A stretch of DNA of 45,293 nucleotides from Pseudomonadota bacterium (lineage in GTDB: Bacteria > Pseudomonadota > Gammaproteobacteria > Steroidobacterales > Woeseiaceae). A program made the translations under genes and the position numbers. The notes beneath the pieces are model-generated. The model did not search any database, was not told where the DNA came from, and worked only from the letters and a program-made list of their open reading frames with translations. Positions 25,787 through 34,318 of this stretch are shown here, piece after piece (positions within the stretch are counted from its first letter, which is position 1; each line of letters begins with the position of its first letter). Where the stretch lies: the NCBI GenBank assembly GCA_020027645.1, contig JAHKKM010000017.1, forward strand, positions 1 through 45,293, written 5' to 3'.

Positions 25787-28700
25787 GTGGCGCTGGAGTA
25801 TTACAAAACGCAAGTTCTGCTGTTGCACAGTCAACAGAGCACACTGGATACATTGAGCACCGGTTTTAGTGATCGGTACTCGGTTCATTGCGCGACCAGC
25901 GGTTCGGAAGCACTTTCAACTCTTGGTGTAACGCCGATCCATGTCATCGTGTCCGCACAGGACCTTCCAGGGATGAGCGGTCTTGAAGCATTGCGCGAAG
26001 CCAGGAAGCGTTCACCCGACACGATAGGAATTCTTCTCGCCGGCCGGGATCAAAGTGATGGTCTTGAAGCACTGGTCGGAGACAAGGAAGTCTTTCAGAT
26101 CGTGCGCGGCGAGATTACACCCGAAGCGCTGCGCAACCTGATCGATACAGCAACAAGAAGCGCGCGTCTGATGGCCTTGTCCGAATCTGCAAACGACACG
26201 GCCGCAAATGTCGATGAGCCCATGGGCGAACACATCGTCATGGAGACCTCGGAGAACGGCGCGGCCATTATCAGCGACGGCACCGGTACGATGCCCGCCC
26301 TCAAGCCGCAGAAAATTCAACTGGGTGTCGACCTTGGCAGCCGCGGCATAGATATCCTGGTTCTGACCAAGGACGAAGAGTTCCTGGCGACAGTAAAGGA
26401 TTCGGCTCGCGGATTGCACAAAGTGCTGCACGCAGTCACACCGTCCCAGGCAGAGGCCGTTTTCAACGACAACAAGATTGGCGTGCTGGTGACAGACGCC
26501 GCAATGGTCGGATCGAACATCGAACTTCTCACGCAGAAATTGCGCGTTTTCGTACCACGTCTGGTTGCAATTGTCGCCGGCCGGCGCGACGACGGCGAAC
26601 TTTTGATGGACCTGATCAATCGTGGTCATGTGTACCGGTTCTTGCTCAAGCCGGTATCGCCTGGGCGCGCACGCCTGGCAATAGAAGCTTCCGTCAAACA
26701 TCATCTCGAGGCACCGGAAAACGCCTTCAAGCCGGTACCCGGTAAGCCGCCAGCTGCGCCGGTCGCAAAACCGACGGCTGTCGTAAAACAGGCGGCTGTC
26801 GTAAAACCGGCGCCGGAAATCAAGCCACAGGTCAAGGCTGCGCCTGCGCCAAAGGCCAGCCCCAAACCCGAGCCCAAGCCCAGGGTCGAACCAAGGCTTG
26901 AGCCCAAGCTCGAGCTCAAGCTTGAACCGACGCCCGAGCAGAAGAAGCCTGCAGCGAAAGCTCCGGCAACGCCGATCAAAGCAGCAGCCGCGACCAAACC
27001 TCAGCGAAGGGCACCAACGATTTCCGCGGCGCCTATAAGCGACGGTCTCGACGACGCCTTTGCCAATGACAGCAGTTTTACCGAAACGATGACGGGCCTC
27101 GCGGCCACCATCGGGAAGTCACTGGCCGGCAGCATGAAGAAAGCCCAGGTCGACGTGTCGCAGGCAGCAAGTGCTGTACCGAAAGGTATGTTAACCGGCT
27201 TGCTGGCGCTGCTTCGAACGCCCAAATTCCTGGCGGCTGGTGCCGGCGCCGTATTGCTGTTGATTGTCGGCATCTGGATGTTTTCCGGTCCGGACTCTGA
27301 CGACATCGCAGCGACCAGCGCAGACAGTCAAACAGCCGTGCCGGTTCGCGAACCTGCGCCGCGCATTGTCGAATCCGAGCTGCCGCTGCAGCCAGAGGTA
27401 ATTACCGGTCCAAGCTACGCAGACCTCCTGGATGAAGCAAGAATTGCACGCGAAGCCGGTGAAATCATCCAGCCACGCGGCAGCAGTGCTATCGAACTGT
27501 ATGTTGCCGCTCGTGACGCGGCGCCCGGCGACGTGCTCATTGCCAGCGAACTGGCGGACGTTGTCAACGTTGTGCTTGGCATGGCTGAATCAGCTTTGCT
27601 CGCCGGAAATGCGGCCGAAGCAAGTGACGCAATAAGTATGGTGCGGATGGCAACTCCTGAGAACACGCGACTGCCATTCCTGGACGCACAACTCTCGCAG
27701 CTGCAGTACCGCAGTGCGCTGGACGACGCGCGCGCCGCCATTCGTGAAAAGAGATTCGAAGACGCAGCGACGCAGCTTGCCAACGCACGGTCCTTTGCTG
27801 TACCCGATGCATCGGAACTCGGGGTGCTGGCAGAAGAACTTGCGCGTTCGCGAAGTGAACAAAAAAGCGATGAGGTCCTGGCACGTGCCGCAACGCGCCT
27901 CGAGCAAGGCAGGCTCACCAGCCCGGCCAACGACAACGCACGTTATTACTATGAACTCGTACTCGGGAAAGACGCTGGCAATACAGCCGCTCAGCAAGGG
28001 TTGATCCTGGTCGCGAGCCAGCTGGTCCTGAAAGCCCGTGCTGCCATAGACAATGGCCAGCTTGATCAGGCTGCCGAATTGATAGGCGACGCGAGAGAGC
28101 TGGACCCGGGCAACCGTGACCTGGCCGCGTCCGCCGCAGCATTGCAGACCGCGAGACAGGCACAAGCCGATGCGGCACTTCGCGCTGAAAGAGAACGGCA
28201 GGCCGAACTCGAAAGGCAGGCCGAAGCCGCAAGAGAGGCCGAACTGGAAAGGCAGGCCGAACTCGAGCGACAGGCTGCCGCCGAGCGCGCTGCCGAGGCA
28301 GAACGTATTGCGGAAGAACAGCGCCAGGCGGAATCGCGTCGTCAGGCCGCTGCTGCTGCAGTTGTAGCCGCGGCTGCAACCGCACAGTCGGGACTCGGGG
28401 CGGGCAGCGAGTCGAGTTCCGGCGCCTTGCAGGCATCGGAGAAGGCAGCTGAGTCGGCCGGCGACAACTCATTGCAATCCGCGGATAGCGGCAGCGAGTC
28501 GACGGCGCCCGTGTCAGAACCGGGGCCAGCCAGCGCAATGGCGGCGGAACAGACTGTTGCAGCCTTGCCTTCCAGCGAATCGGCCAGCGAAGTCATGACT
28601 GCGAACACTGCTACCGCAAGCGGTGCCTCGGAACCGCCCGCAATGGTTAGCGTCAGCACGCTGACGCGGCTTCACTACGTATCGCCAAAGTACCCGCGAA

Positions 28701-28924
28701 ACGCAATGCGTCGCGGAACCACAGGATATGTCGATCTCACCCTGACGATTGCCCGGGACGGCAGTGTTTACAACGTCACTGTGCAATCGGCCGAACCGGG
28801 AGCGACCTTCAACGAAGCCGCAATCGAGGCTGTTTCGCAATGGCTGTTCCAGCCGGTCATCGAGGGTGGTGTTCCGGTGGAGAAACGCACCGCGGTGCGC
28901 ATGGCATTCGAACTCCAGGAATAG
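25787..28924 (+). CDS. Tandem receiver-like domains fused through a membrane helix to a TonB C-terminal domain
   Basis: 1045 residues, GTG start with AGGAGG 5 nt before. Residues about 8-125 form a receiver-like fold (VLLLHSQQSTL ... VIVSAQDLPGMSG), but the phosphoacceptor position is Ala and the acidic pocket and Lys are replaced. Residues about 188-305 form a second receiver-like unit with VLVTDAAM and YRFLLKPVSPG, keeping Asp and Lys equivalents. A Pro/Lys/Glu-rich linker (312-410) leads to a single membrane helix (481-499). Then come TPR-like helices (about 545-790), an ERQAE-type coiled coil (797-856), a Ser/Ala linker and a TonB C-terminal domain (about 958-1045, SPKYPRNAMRRGTTGYVDL). 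Predicted inside-out topology with receivers in the cytoplasm. No ExbB/ExbD is nearby; function unknown. Confidence 0.9.
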   Translation: MALEYYKTQVLLLHSQQSTLDTLSTGFSDRYSVHCATSGSEALSTLGVTPIHVIVSAQDLPGMSGLEALREARKRSPDTIGILLAGRDQSDGLEALVGDKEVFQIVRGEITPEALRNLIDTATRSARLMALSESANDTAANVDEPMGEHIVMETSENGAAIISDGTGTMPALKPQKIQLGVDLGSRGIDILVLTKDEEFLATVKDSARGLHKVLHAVTPSQAEAVFNDNKIGVLVTDAAMVGSNIELLTQKLRVFVPRLVAIVAGRRDDGELLMDLINRGHVYRFLLKPVSPGRARLAIEASVKHHLEAPENAFKPVPGKPPAAPVAKPTAVVKQAAVVKPAPEIKPQVKAAPAPKASPKPEPKPRVEPRLEPKLELKLEPTPEQKKPAAKAPATPIKAAAATKPQRRAPTISAAPISDGLDDAFANDSSFTETMTGLAATIGKSLAGSMKKAQVDVSQAASAVPKGMLTGLLALLRTPKFLAAGAGAVLLLIVGIWMFSGPDSDDIAATSADSQTAVPVREPAPRIVESELPLQPEVITGPSYADLLDEARIAREAGEIIQPRGSSAIELYVAARDAAPGDVLIASELADVVNVVLGMAESALLAGNAAEASDAISMVRMATPENTRLPFLDAQLSQLQYRSALDDARAAIREKRFEDAATQLANARSFAVPDASELGVLAEELARSRSEQKSDEVLARAATRLEQGRLTSPANDNARYYYELVLGKDAGNTAAQQGLILVASQLVLKARAAIDNGQLDQAAELIGDARELDPGNRDLAASAAALQTARQAQADAALRAERERQAELERQAEAAREAELERQAELERQAAAERAAEAERIAEEQRQAESRRQAAAAAVVAAAATAQSGLGAGSESSSGALQASEKAAESAGDNSLQSADSGSESTAPVSEPGPASAMAAEQTVAALPSSESASEVMTANTATASGASEPPAMVSVSTLTRLHYVSPKYPRNAMRRGTTGYVDLTLTIARDGSVYNVTVQSAEPGATFNEAAIEAVSQWLFQPVIEGGVPVEKRTAVRMAFELQE

Positions 28925-29014
28925 CCCGACCGTCGCCGCCCCGGCCTTTCGGTCCGCGCGCCCACGCTATAAATCCTACCGAGGTGGACCAATTGTCATA
29001 ATCGGGATACTCTT

Positions 29015-29722
29015 GTGAGCGAAGAAACGCATGAGTGGAGAGACGGTGTGACAGCCGCGCGGCCTATAAACGATAGTCAAACGACCCGCAAGCAACAAAA
29101 ACGAAGTATCAGGACCCAGGAGAAGCTGCTCGAAGCTGCGCTCCAGGCGTTCTCGGAAAATGGCTTCAAGGGCACTTCGACACGCGACATCGCCGAGCGC
29201 GCAGGCGTTCACCACCCGCTGATTACCTATCATTTCCGCAACAAGGAAGAACTCTGGCGAGCTGCGGCGGACCGCGTGTTCCGCCGCTTCAATGCAGAAC
29301 TGCGTCAAGCCCTGGAACGCAACGCCGACAAGTGCGCCAAGACGCGCATGGCCGCAATGATTCGTGCCTACGTGCATTACGCCGCCAAGCAGCCGGCCTT
29401 GCACCGGGTCATCGTTCAGGAGGCCAGTTTTTCCAGCAGCCGTCTGGACTGGCTGACCGACACCCACCTTCGGCCCCTGTACGAAGCCGCCGTTGTGCAC
29501 ATCGTCCAGTTGCAGGAGCTCGGGGTCGCACCGAAGGGCGACCCGGCATTGTTGTTCAACATGATTCGCGTCTCATCCGGTGGGCTGCTTGCTCTGGCGC
29601 AGGAGATCAAAGGCACAAGCGACGTCGATCTCGAGGCTCCAGGGGCCGTCGATGCGCTGGCGGACATGATTATCAGGATCTTTCTGCCGGGCGATATGCC
29701 GGAAAACGCTAAACCGGCCTGA
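29015..29722 (+). CDS. TetR/AcrR-family transcriptional regulator
   Basis: DNA-binding repressor-type protein. The helix-turn-helix is clear: TRDIAERAGVHHPLITYHFRNKEELW at about residues 56-81, preceded by the long first helix RTQEKLLEAALQAFSENGF. The C-terminal ligand-binding half is helical. Start: GTG at 29015, or GTG at 29048, which has GGAGAG upstream and may be the true one. It lies 90 nt after the receiver-TonB gene on the same strand and convergent with xdhC. Target genes unknown. Confidence 0.88.
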   Translation: MSEETHEWRDGVTAARPINDSQTTRKQQKRSIRTQEKLLEAALQAFSENGFKGTSTRDIAERAGVHHPLITYHFRNKEELWRAAADRVFRRFNAELRQALERNADKCAKTRMAAMIRAYVHYAAKQPALHRVIVQEASFSSSRLDWLTDTHLRPLYEAAVVHIVQLQELGVAPKGDPALLFNMIRVSSGGLLALAQEIKGTSDVDLEAPGAVDALADMIIRIFLPGDMPENAKPA

Positions 29723-29744
29723 ATCCGTCGGCCGGGGTCACCAC

Positions 29745-30830
29745 TCACTCCGGCGTCGCCAGCTCTGCCCTGCCTATTGCACTCAGGACCTGGTGCACCT
29801 GGGCAATGATGGACAGGGCGATGGATGCCGGACCGCTCGCACCGATGTCGATCCCTGCAGGACCCTGCACCCGGTTGCGCAGTTTGTCGGCGGCCTCACC
29901 CAGGTCCCGCAACAATCGCACGCGGCGGTTGACCGGCCCCAGCAGGCCTATGTAAGGAATCGCGGTTCCCGCCAGCACCTTAAGGTACTTGCCATCCGTC
30001 ACCAGGTGATGGCTCATGACTATGGCGGCGTCGATGCGCGAAAGATCGACGGTTTCGCCCAAATCTTCGGCTGGCACGCAATACACGGCTTCTGCGTCGT
30101 CGAATCCGCCGGCAGCTGTATACGCCGGGCGATGATCCTGGAGGATTACCCTCCACCCGAGCTCAGCTGCCAGCCTGACCACCGGTCGTGCATCCAGTCC
30201 GGCGCCCAGCACCAGGATTCTTGGCGGCGGCCTGAGAATCGACACAAGTACCTTGATTTCGGCGCCCGCGTCCGCGAGATCTGCCGCACGCGAATGACCC
30301 TCGCTGAGGATGGCAGCTGCCAGCTCGGTGATTCGCTTTCCAAACGCCGGTCCGATATCGCTGTGGGCGACCTGTCCGGCGACGCTGACTTGCGAGCTGC
30401 CCGCGGCAATGCGCTTATCGGAGCTCTGCAAAACCGTTGCCGCAGTCTCAACGGATTCCCCTTTATACGCCGCGCACATGCTCGCGAAGGGCTCGTAGGC
30501 GGACTGCGCACTCAGCATTTGCAGAAAGATGCGCATCAGACCATCGCAGCCAACGCCAAGCCCCCACAACGCCTCGTCATTTTGCACCAGATTGTAGGTG
30601 ACCGATTGCGGGAGGCCGGTGCGCAAGACTTCACGGGCGCGCTCCGCCAGGTCACCTTCCAGGCAACCACCGGACAGCATGCCCTGAAATTCGCCCTGGG
30701 CATTGATCAGCATTTGCGCACCGGCTTTGCTGTAGGTTGACCCGGCTGTTTCGTAGACCGTCGCCAGCACCAATGGCTGGCTCGCTGCAGTCCATCGGTC
30801 GAACGCAGTGATCAGGTGCCTCACTGTCAT
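29745..30830 (-). CDS. xdhC: XdhC/CoxF-family molybdenum hydroxylase maturation protein
   Basis: Family that binds molybdenum cofactor and mediates its sulfuration and insertion into xanthine dehydrogenase/CO dehydrogenase-type enzymes. From the ATG at 30830 (361 residues): SGGCLEGD at 53-60, the XdhC signature including the conserved Cys, and a C-terminal Rossmann segment with ILVLGAGLDARPV around 205-217. The ATG overlaps the stop of the VWA gene (ATGA), so it is translationally coupled to the cox accessory genes. The much longer frame upstream is a shadow of that gene. Confidence 0.92.
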   Translation of the reverse strand: MTVRHLITAFDRWTAASQPLVLATVYETAGSTYSKAGAQMLINAQGEFQGMLSGGCLEGDLAERAREVLRTGLPQSVTYNLVQNDEALWGLGVGCDGLMRIFLQMLSAQSAYEPFASMCAAYKGESVETAATVLQSSDKRIAAGSSQVSVAGQVAHSDIGPAFGKRITELAAAILSEGHSRAADLADAGAEIKVLVSILRPPPRILVLGAGLDARPVVRLAAELGWRVILQDHRPAYTAAGGFDDAEAVYCVPAEDLGETVDLSRIDAAIVMSHHLVTDGKYLKVLAGTAIPYIGLLGPVNRRVRLLRDLGEAADKLRNRVQGPAGIDIGASGPASIALSIIAQVHQVLSAIGRAELATPE

Positions 30831-32029
30831 GCAGCGTTCCTCACTGAATGCACCGGCTGCGAAGAGGGGGCACCGGTCAGCAGGCGACACAGATCGCCGA
30901 AGCTGACCAGATTGTGCGCGGACACAAATCGGTCGACGTGCGGCAACATTGCGCGGATGCCGGACGCCTTGGCCTCGAATCCGGGATAGCGCAACATCGG
31001 ATTCATCCAGATCAGTTGCCGGCAACTGCGCCTCAAGCGTTGCATCTGGAACTCCAGTTCGACGGTGGAACCACGCTCGAGTCCGTCGCATAACAAGACG
31101 ACATTCGCATTGCTGTTCAGCACACGTCGGCTCCAGTCCACGTTGAATCGTTGCAGGCAATCGGCGATCCGCGTGCCACCGTCCCAGTCGGGAACTTGCA
31201 GCGAAATGTGCTGCAATGCCCGGTCGACATCGCGATCGCGCAGCCAGCGACTGATATTCGTCAGTCTCGTTCCGAACACAAAGCAGTGTATCGACCGATG
31301 CTGCGTAGCAAGAGCATGGGCAAAGAGCAGGAACATTCGCGAATAGGTGCTCATCGACCCCGAGATATCGCACAGCAGAACCAGTGCCTGTTGCCGCTCT
31401 TGATGACGCCGTCGTGCGAGCTGAACCGGGTTGCCGTGGCAACGCATCATCAAATGCATGGATTTGCGAAGATCGTACCGCTTGCCGGATGTGCTCGCGC
31501 GAAATCGTCGCGACTTTGATGTACTTGCAAGGTCGCATTCATCCCGCAAGAGCCGCCGGGTTTCCTCCAGCTCTGCAAGGCTCATTTGCTCGAAGTCCTT
31601 GTTGCGCAGGATCTCGCGCGCTGAATAGGAACCGGCGCGGTCAGTCTCCGGCGCGCTTTCGTCTGGGCCAGTCTGCGACCTGCCAGCCAGTGACTCAATG
31701 AGGCGCCGAATGGCAATTTCCGGCGAGTCCTTGCTGCGGTGTTGCTCGAGCTCCGGTAGCAGCAGTGCCATCAGCCGCTCCAGCAGCAGCGGATTTCGAA
31801 AGCAGATTTGGAACGCCTGGTCGAAAAGTCGAAATTCAGCCGGGTCTTTGACCAGCACCGCCCGCAAGGCATCGCCGAAATCGTCCCGCCGCCGTATGCC
31901 GGCTGCTGTCACGGCCGCCATGGCATCGACCACCGCACCGGGACCCACCGGTAACCCGGCGTAGCGCAGCGTTCTGCAGAAAAGCAGTATATTTTCAGCC
32001 AGCCGGCTTTGACCGGGGTCTTCCATCAT
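30827..32029 (-). CDS. coxE: VWA-domain protein, CoxE type
   Basis: 400 residues. The von Willebrand A domain starts near residue 214, with the MIDAS motif DISGS at 221-225 (LLCDISGSMSTYS). The N-terminal half is helical and typical of CoxE. With CoxD it forms the MoxR AAA+/VWA pair that in carboxydotrophs helps assemble the copper-molybdenum site of CO dehydrogenase. Start ATGATG; 9 nt separate it from the upstream coxD stop. Part of the coxG-S-M-D-E-xdhC operon. Confidence 0.9.
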   Translation of the reverse strand: MMEDPGQSRLAENILLFCRTLRYAGLPVGPGAVVDAMAAVTAAGIRRRDDFGDALRAVLVKDPAEFRLFDQAFQICFRNPLLLERLMALLLPELEQHRSKDSPEIAIRRLIESLAGRSQTGPDESAPETDRAGSYSAREILRNKDFEQMSLAELEETRRLLRDECDLASTSKSRRFRASTSGKRYDLRKSMHLMMRCHGNPVQLARRRHQERQQALVLLCDISGSMSTYSRMFLLFAHALATQHRSIHCFVFGTRLTNISRWLRDRDVDRALQHISLQVPDWDGGTRIADCLQRFNVDWSRRVLNSNANVVLLCDGLERGSTVELEFQMQRLRRSCRQLIWMNPMLRYPGFEAKASGIRAMLPHVDRFVSAHNLVSFGDLCRLLTGAPSSQPVHSVRNAA

Positions 32030-32038
32030 CAGATCCTG

Positions 32039-32959
32039 TCATGCCGCGGCTTGAATCCCCGAGAGAATTCTCGCTGCCTCACTGCCGCGCAACCGGGCAA
32101 TGTCGTCCTGGTACTTCAGCAGGGACCCCAGTGTGTCATTGATGACGCCGGGGGTAAGCGCCACGACATCGAGCTGCGTCAGCACATGCGCCCAGTCGAT
32201 GGTTTCTGCGACCCCGGGTGGCTTGAACAGTTCCTGCTTACGCAGCGCTTGCACAAATTCGATCAGTTGCCGGCGCAATTCCGTGGCCACCTTCGGCGCT
32301 TTCAGCTCGACAATCCGCGACTCGGCTTCCAGTGTCGGATAGTCGATCCAGTGATAGAGACAGCGGCGCCTCAAGGCATCGTGAATTTCGCGCGTGCGGT
32401 TCGACGTGATAACCACAATCGGCGGATGCTCTGCCCGAACCGTGCCAAGTTCCGGAATACTCAACTGATAGTCGGACAACAATTCGAGCAGAAACGCTTC
32501 GAACGGCTCATCAGCCCGGTCAATTTCATCGATAAGCAGGACAGGCGGTCCGGAAGGACGAGTCCTCAGTGCCGCCAGAAGTGGCCGCTCGATCAGATTC
32601 TCTTCTGTGTAAAGGGTCTTGCTGACGCCGGTGGACTTGCCTTCGGCCTCGGCAATCCGGATCGCCACCATTTGCCGCGGATAGTTCCACTCGTAGGCGG
32701 CGCTTGCGAGATCGAGTCCTTCGTAACACTGCAGACGAATCAGCTCACGGTTCAGCTTCCTCGACAATACCTTCGCAAGTTCGGTTTTGCCGACACCCGC
32801 CTCGCCTTCCAGCAACAGTGGCCGATTCAGAGTCAGCGCGAGATAGACCACTGTCGCGAGTTGCCGGCCCGCGACATATTGACCGTCAGCCAGCATCGCT
32901 GCGGTCTCGTCTACATCGACCGGAATCCTCGGACGCAATTCAGGCACAGGCTGCTGCAA
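32039..32959 (-). CDS. coxD: MoxR-family AAA+ ATPase, CoxD type
   Basis: 306 residues. Walker A GEAGVGKT at 52-59, Walker B LLIDEID at 141-147, sensor-1 ITSNRTREIHDALRRRC. A MoxR ATPase next to a VWA protein is the standard pair for cofactor insertion or metal-site assembly. The start is given as TTG at 32959, overlapping coxM by 20 nt; the start is less certain than in the neighbours, but the residues after it fit the family. Confidence 0.9.
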   Translation of the reverse strand: MQQPVPELRPRIPVDVDETAAMLADGQYVAGRQLATVVYLALTLNRPLLLEGEAGVGKTELAKVLSRKLNRELIRLQCYEGLDLASAAYEWNYPRQMVAIRIAEAEGKSTGVSKTLYTEENLIERPLLAALRTRPSGPPVLLIDEIDRADEPFEAFLLELLSDYQLSIPELGTVRAEHPPIVVITSNRTREIHDALRRRCLYHWIDYPTLEAESRIVELKAPKVATELRRQLIEFVQALRKQELFKPPGVAETIDWAHVLTQLDVVALTPGVINDTLGSLLKYQDDIARLRGSEAARILSGIQAAA

Positions 32960-33737
32960 CGGCGCGCCTGGCCATCACCATGACAAGATGCGCACGATAT
33001 TCCGCCGTGGCGTGCATATCGCTGTTGAGGTCGCCCGCGTCGATTTGCAGACCGTCAAGCGCCGCCACCGAGAAATTGCCGCTCAAGGCGCGTTCCAGTT
33101 GGGGTGTGCGAAAGGCACAGGGCCCGGCACCGGTGATGGCGACCCGCACAGCCTTTGCATACTCGGCAACCATGACACCGACAACGGCATATCGCGACGC
33201 CGGGTTCGGAAATTTCGCATAGGCCGCCCGCTTTGGCCGAATGAAGACCACCGAGGTCAGGATCTCGTCGGCAGCCAACGCCGTCTCGAACATTCCAGTG
33301 AAAAAACGATCTGCAGGTATTTCGCGTTTATCGGTTTTGATCACCGCATCCAGCGCCAGGACAGCGGCAGGATAGTCTGCGGCGGGATCGCTATTGGCAA
33401 TGGATCCACCCAGCGTTCCGCGATTACGCACCTGCGGGTCGCCGATACTCGCAGCCAGGTCGGCGAGTGCCGGAATTCGCGACCTCACGAGATCGCTGTG
33501 CGCGACCACTGCATGGCGCGTCATGGCGCCGATTTCCAGTCGGTCGCCCTTTTCGCGAATTCCCTGCAATTCGCTGACACCGGCGAGATCGACCAGGTCA
33601 GACGGCCGGGCAAGCCGGAATTTCATCGCTGGCAGGAGCGTCATTCCGCCGGCGACGATCTTGGCATCGCTCGCGCCCGACAGAATCTTCTTCGCTTCCT
33701 TCAACGAAGCAGGGCGGTGATAGTTGAATTCGTACAA
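32940..33737 (-). CDS. coxM: FAD-binding subunit of a molybdenum hydroxylase, CoxM type
   Basis: 265 residues. FAD-binding loops AGGMTLLPAMKFRLA (near 32-46) and TLGGSIANSDPAADYPAA (near 111-128), characteristic of the medium subunit of CO dehydrogenase and xanthine dehydrogenase-family enzymes. Opens MYEFNYHRPASLKEA, as usual. Start codon TTG at 33737 with GAGGGG upstream. It would pass electrons from the 2Fe-2S subunit to quinone or another acceptor. Its catalytic large-subunit partner is not in the window. Confidence 0.93.
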   Translation of the reverse strand: MYEFNYHRPASLKEAKKILSGASDAKIVAGGMTLLPAMKFRLARPSDLVDLAGVSELQGIREKGDRLEIGAMTRHAVVAHSDLVRSRIPALADLAASIGDPQVRNRGTLGGSIANSDPAADYPAAVLALDAVIKTDKREIPADRFFTGMFETALAADEILTSVVFIRPKRAAYAKFPNPASRYAVVGVMVAEYAKAVRVAITGAGPCAFRTPQLERALSGNFSVAALDGLQIDAGDLNSDMHATAEYRAHLVMVMARRAVAAACA

Positions 33738-33749
33738 GCAATCCCCTCG

Positions 33750-34220
33750 TCAGCTTCGCATTGCTTTCGCGCCGGCACTGATAGCGCGAATAATGTTCTG
33801 GTAACCGGTGCAACGGCACAGGTTCCCTTCCAGCCACTCGCGGATTTCGTGATCGTCAGGATCCGGGTTGTGGCTGACGAGGTCGAGCGCACTCATGATC
33901 ATGCCCGGTGTGCAAAAACCGCATTGCAAGCCGTGATGCTCACGAAAGGCCTCCTGCATCGGGTGCAGCTTGCCGTTCCTTGCCACACCCTCGATGGTCA
34001 GCACCTCCGAGCCCTGGGCCTGCACCGCAAGCATGGTGCAACTCTTGATCGATGCTCCGTTGACGTGCACAACGCAGGCACCGCATTGACTCGTGTCACA
34101 TCCGACGTGCGTTCCGGTCTTGCCGAGATGATCGCGAATCATTTCCACGAGCAGTGTGCGCGTTTCTACTTCCGCGGACACTTTTTCGCCATTCAGCGTG
34201 ATGGAAACTTTGATGGTCAA
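33750..34220 (-). CDS. coxS: 2Fe-2S subunit of a molybdenum hydroxylase, CoxS type
   Basis: 156 residues with all eight cluster cysteines: C41, C46, C49 and C61 (plant-ferredoxin-like cluster, [13 protein letters not shown]) and C100, C103, C135 and C137 ([10 protein letters not shown] and CRCTGYQ). It transfers electrons from the molybdenum centre to the flavin subunit. Start codon TTG at 34220; the first internal ATG would remove part of the ferredoxin domain. 12 nt precede coxM. Confidence 0.95.
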   Translation of the reverse strand: MTIKVSITLNGEKVSAEVETRTLLVEMIRDHLGKTGTHVGCDTSQCGACVVHVNGASIKSCTMLAVQAQGSEVLTIEGVARNGKLHPMQEAFREHHGLQCGFCTPGMIMSALDLVSHNPDPDDHEIREWLEGNLCRCTGYQNIIRAISAGAKAMRS

Positions 34221-34318
34221 GATTGCGTACCTATTGGCCCGTCAGGACCCGGTTGCCCGTCTGCGGCGTGCCTGCCGTTGCATCAACCGGACACCGGCAG
34301 TGTCTTTTGTTGTGCAAA

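Noticed and set aside
26800..26950. Short imperfect repeats rich in CCCAAG/GAGCCC
   Set aside because: They encode the Pro/Lys/Glu linker usual before TonB domains; not a CRISPR or mobile repeat.
28150..28360. Repeated ERQAE units, first thought to be a DNA satellite
   Set aside because: They stay in frame and form a coiled coil within the TonB-like protein; codons vary between units, so it is a protein repeat.
30831..31538. Long N-terminal extension of the xdhC frame
   Set aside because: It is the out-of-frame shadow of coxE; XdhC similarity begins exactly at the ATG at 30830, which overlaps the coxE stop.
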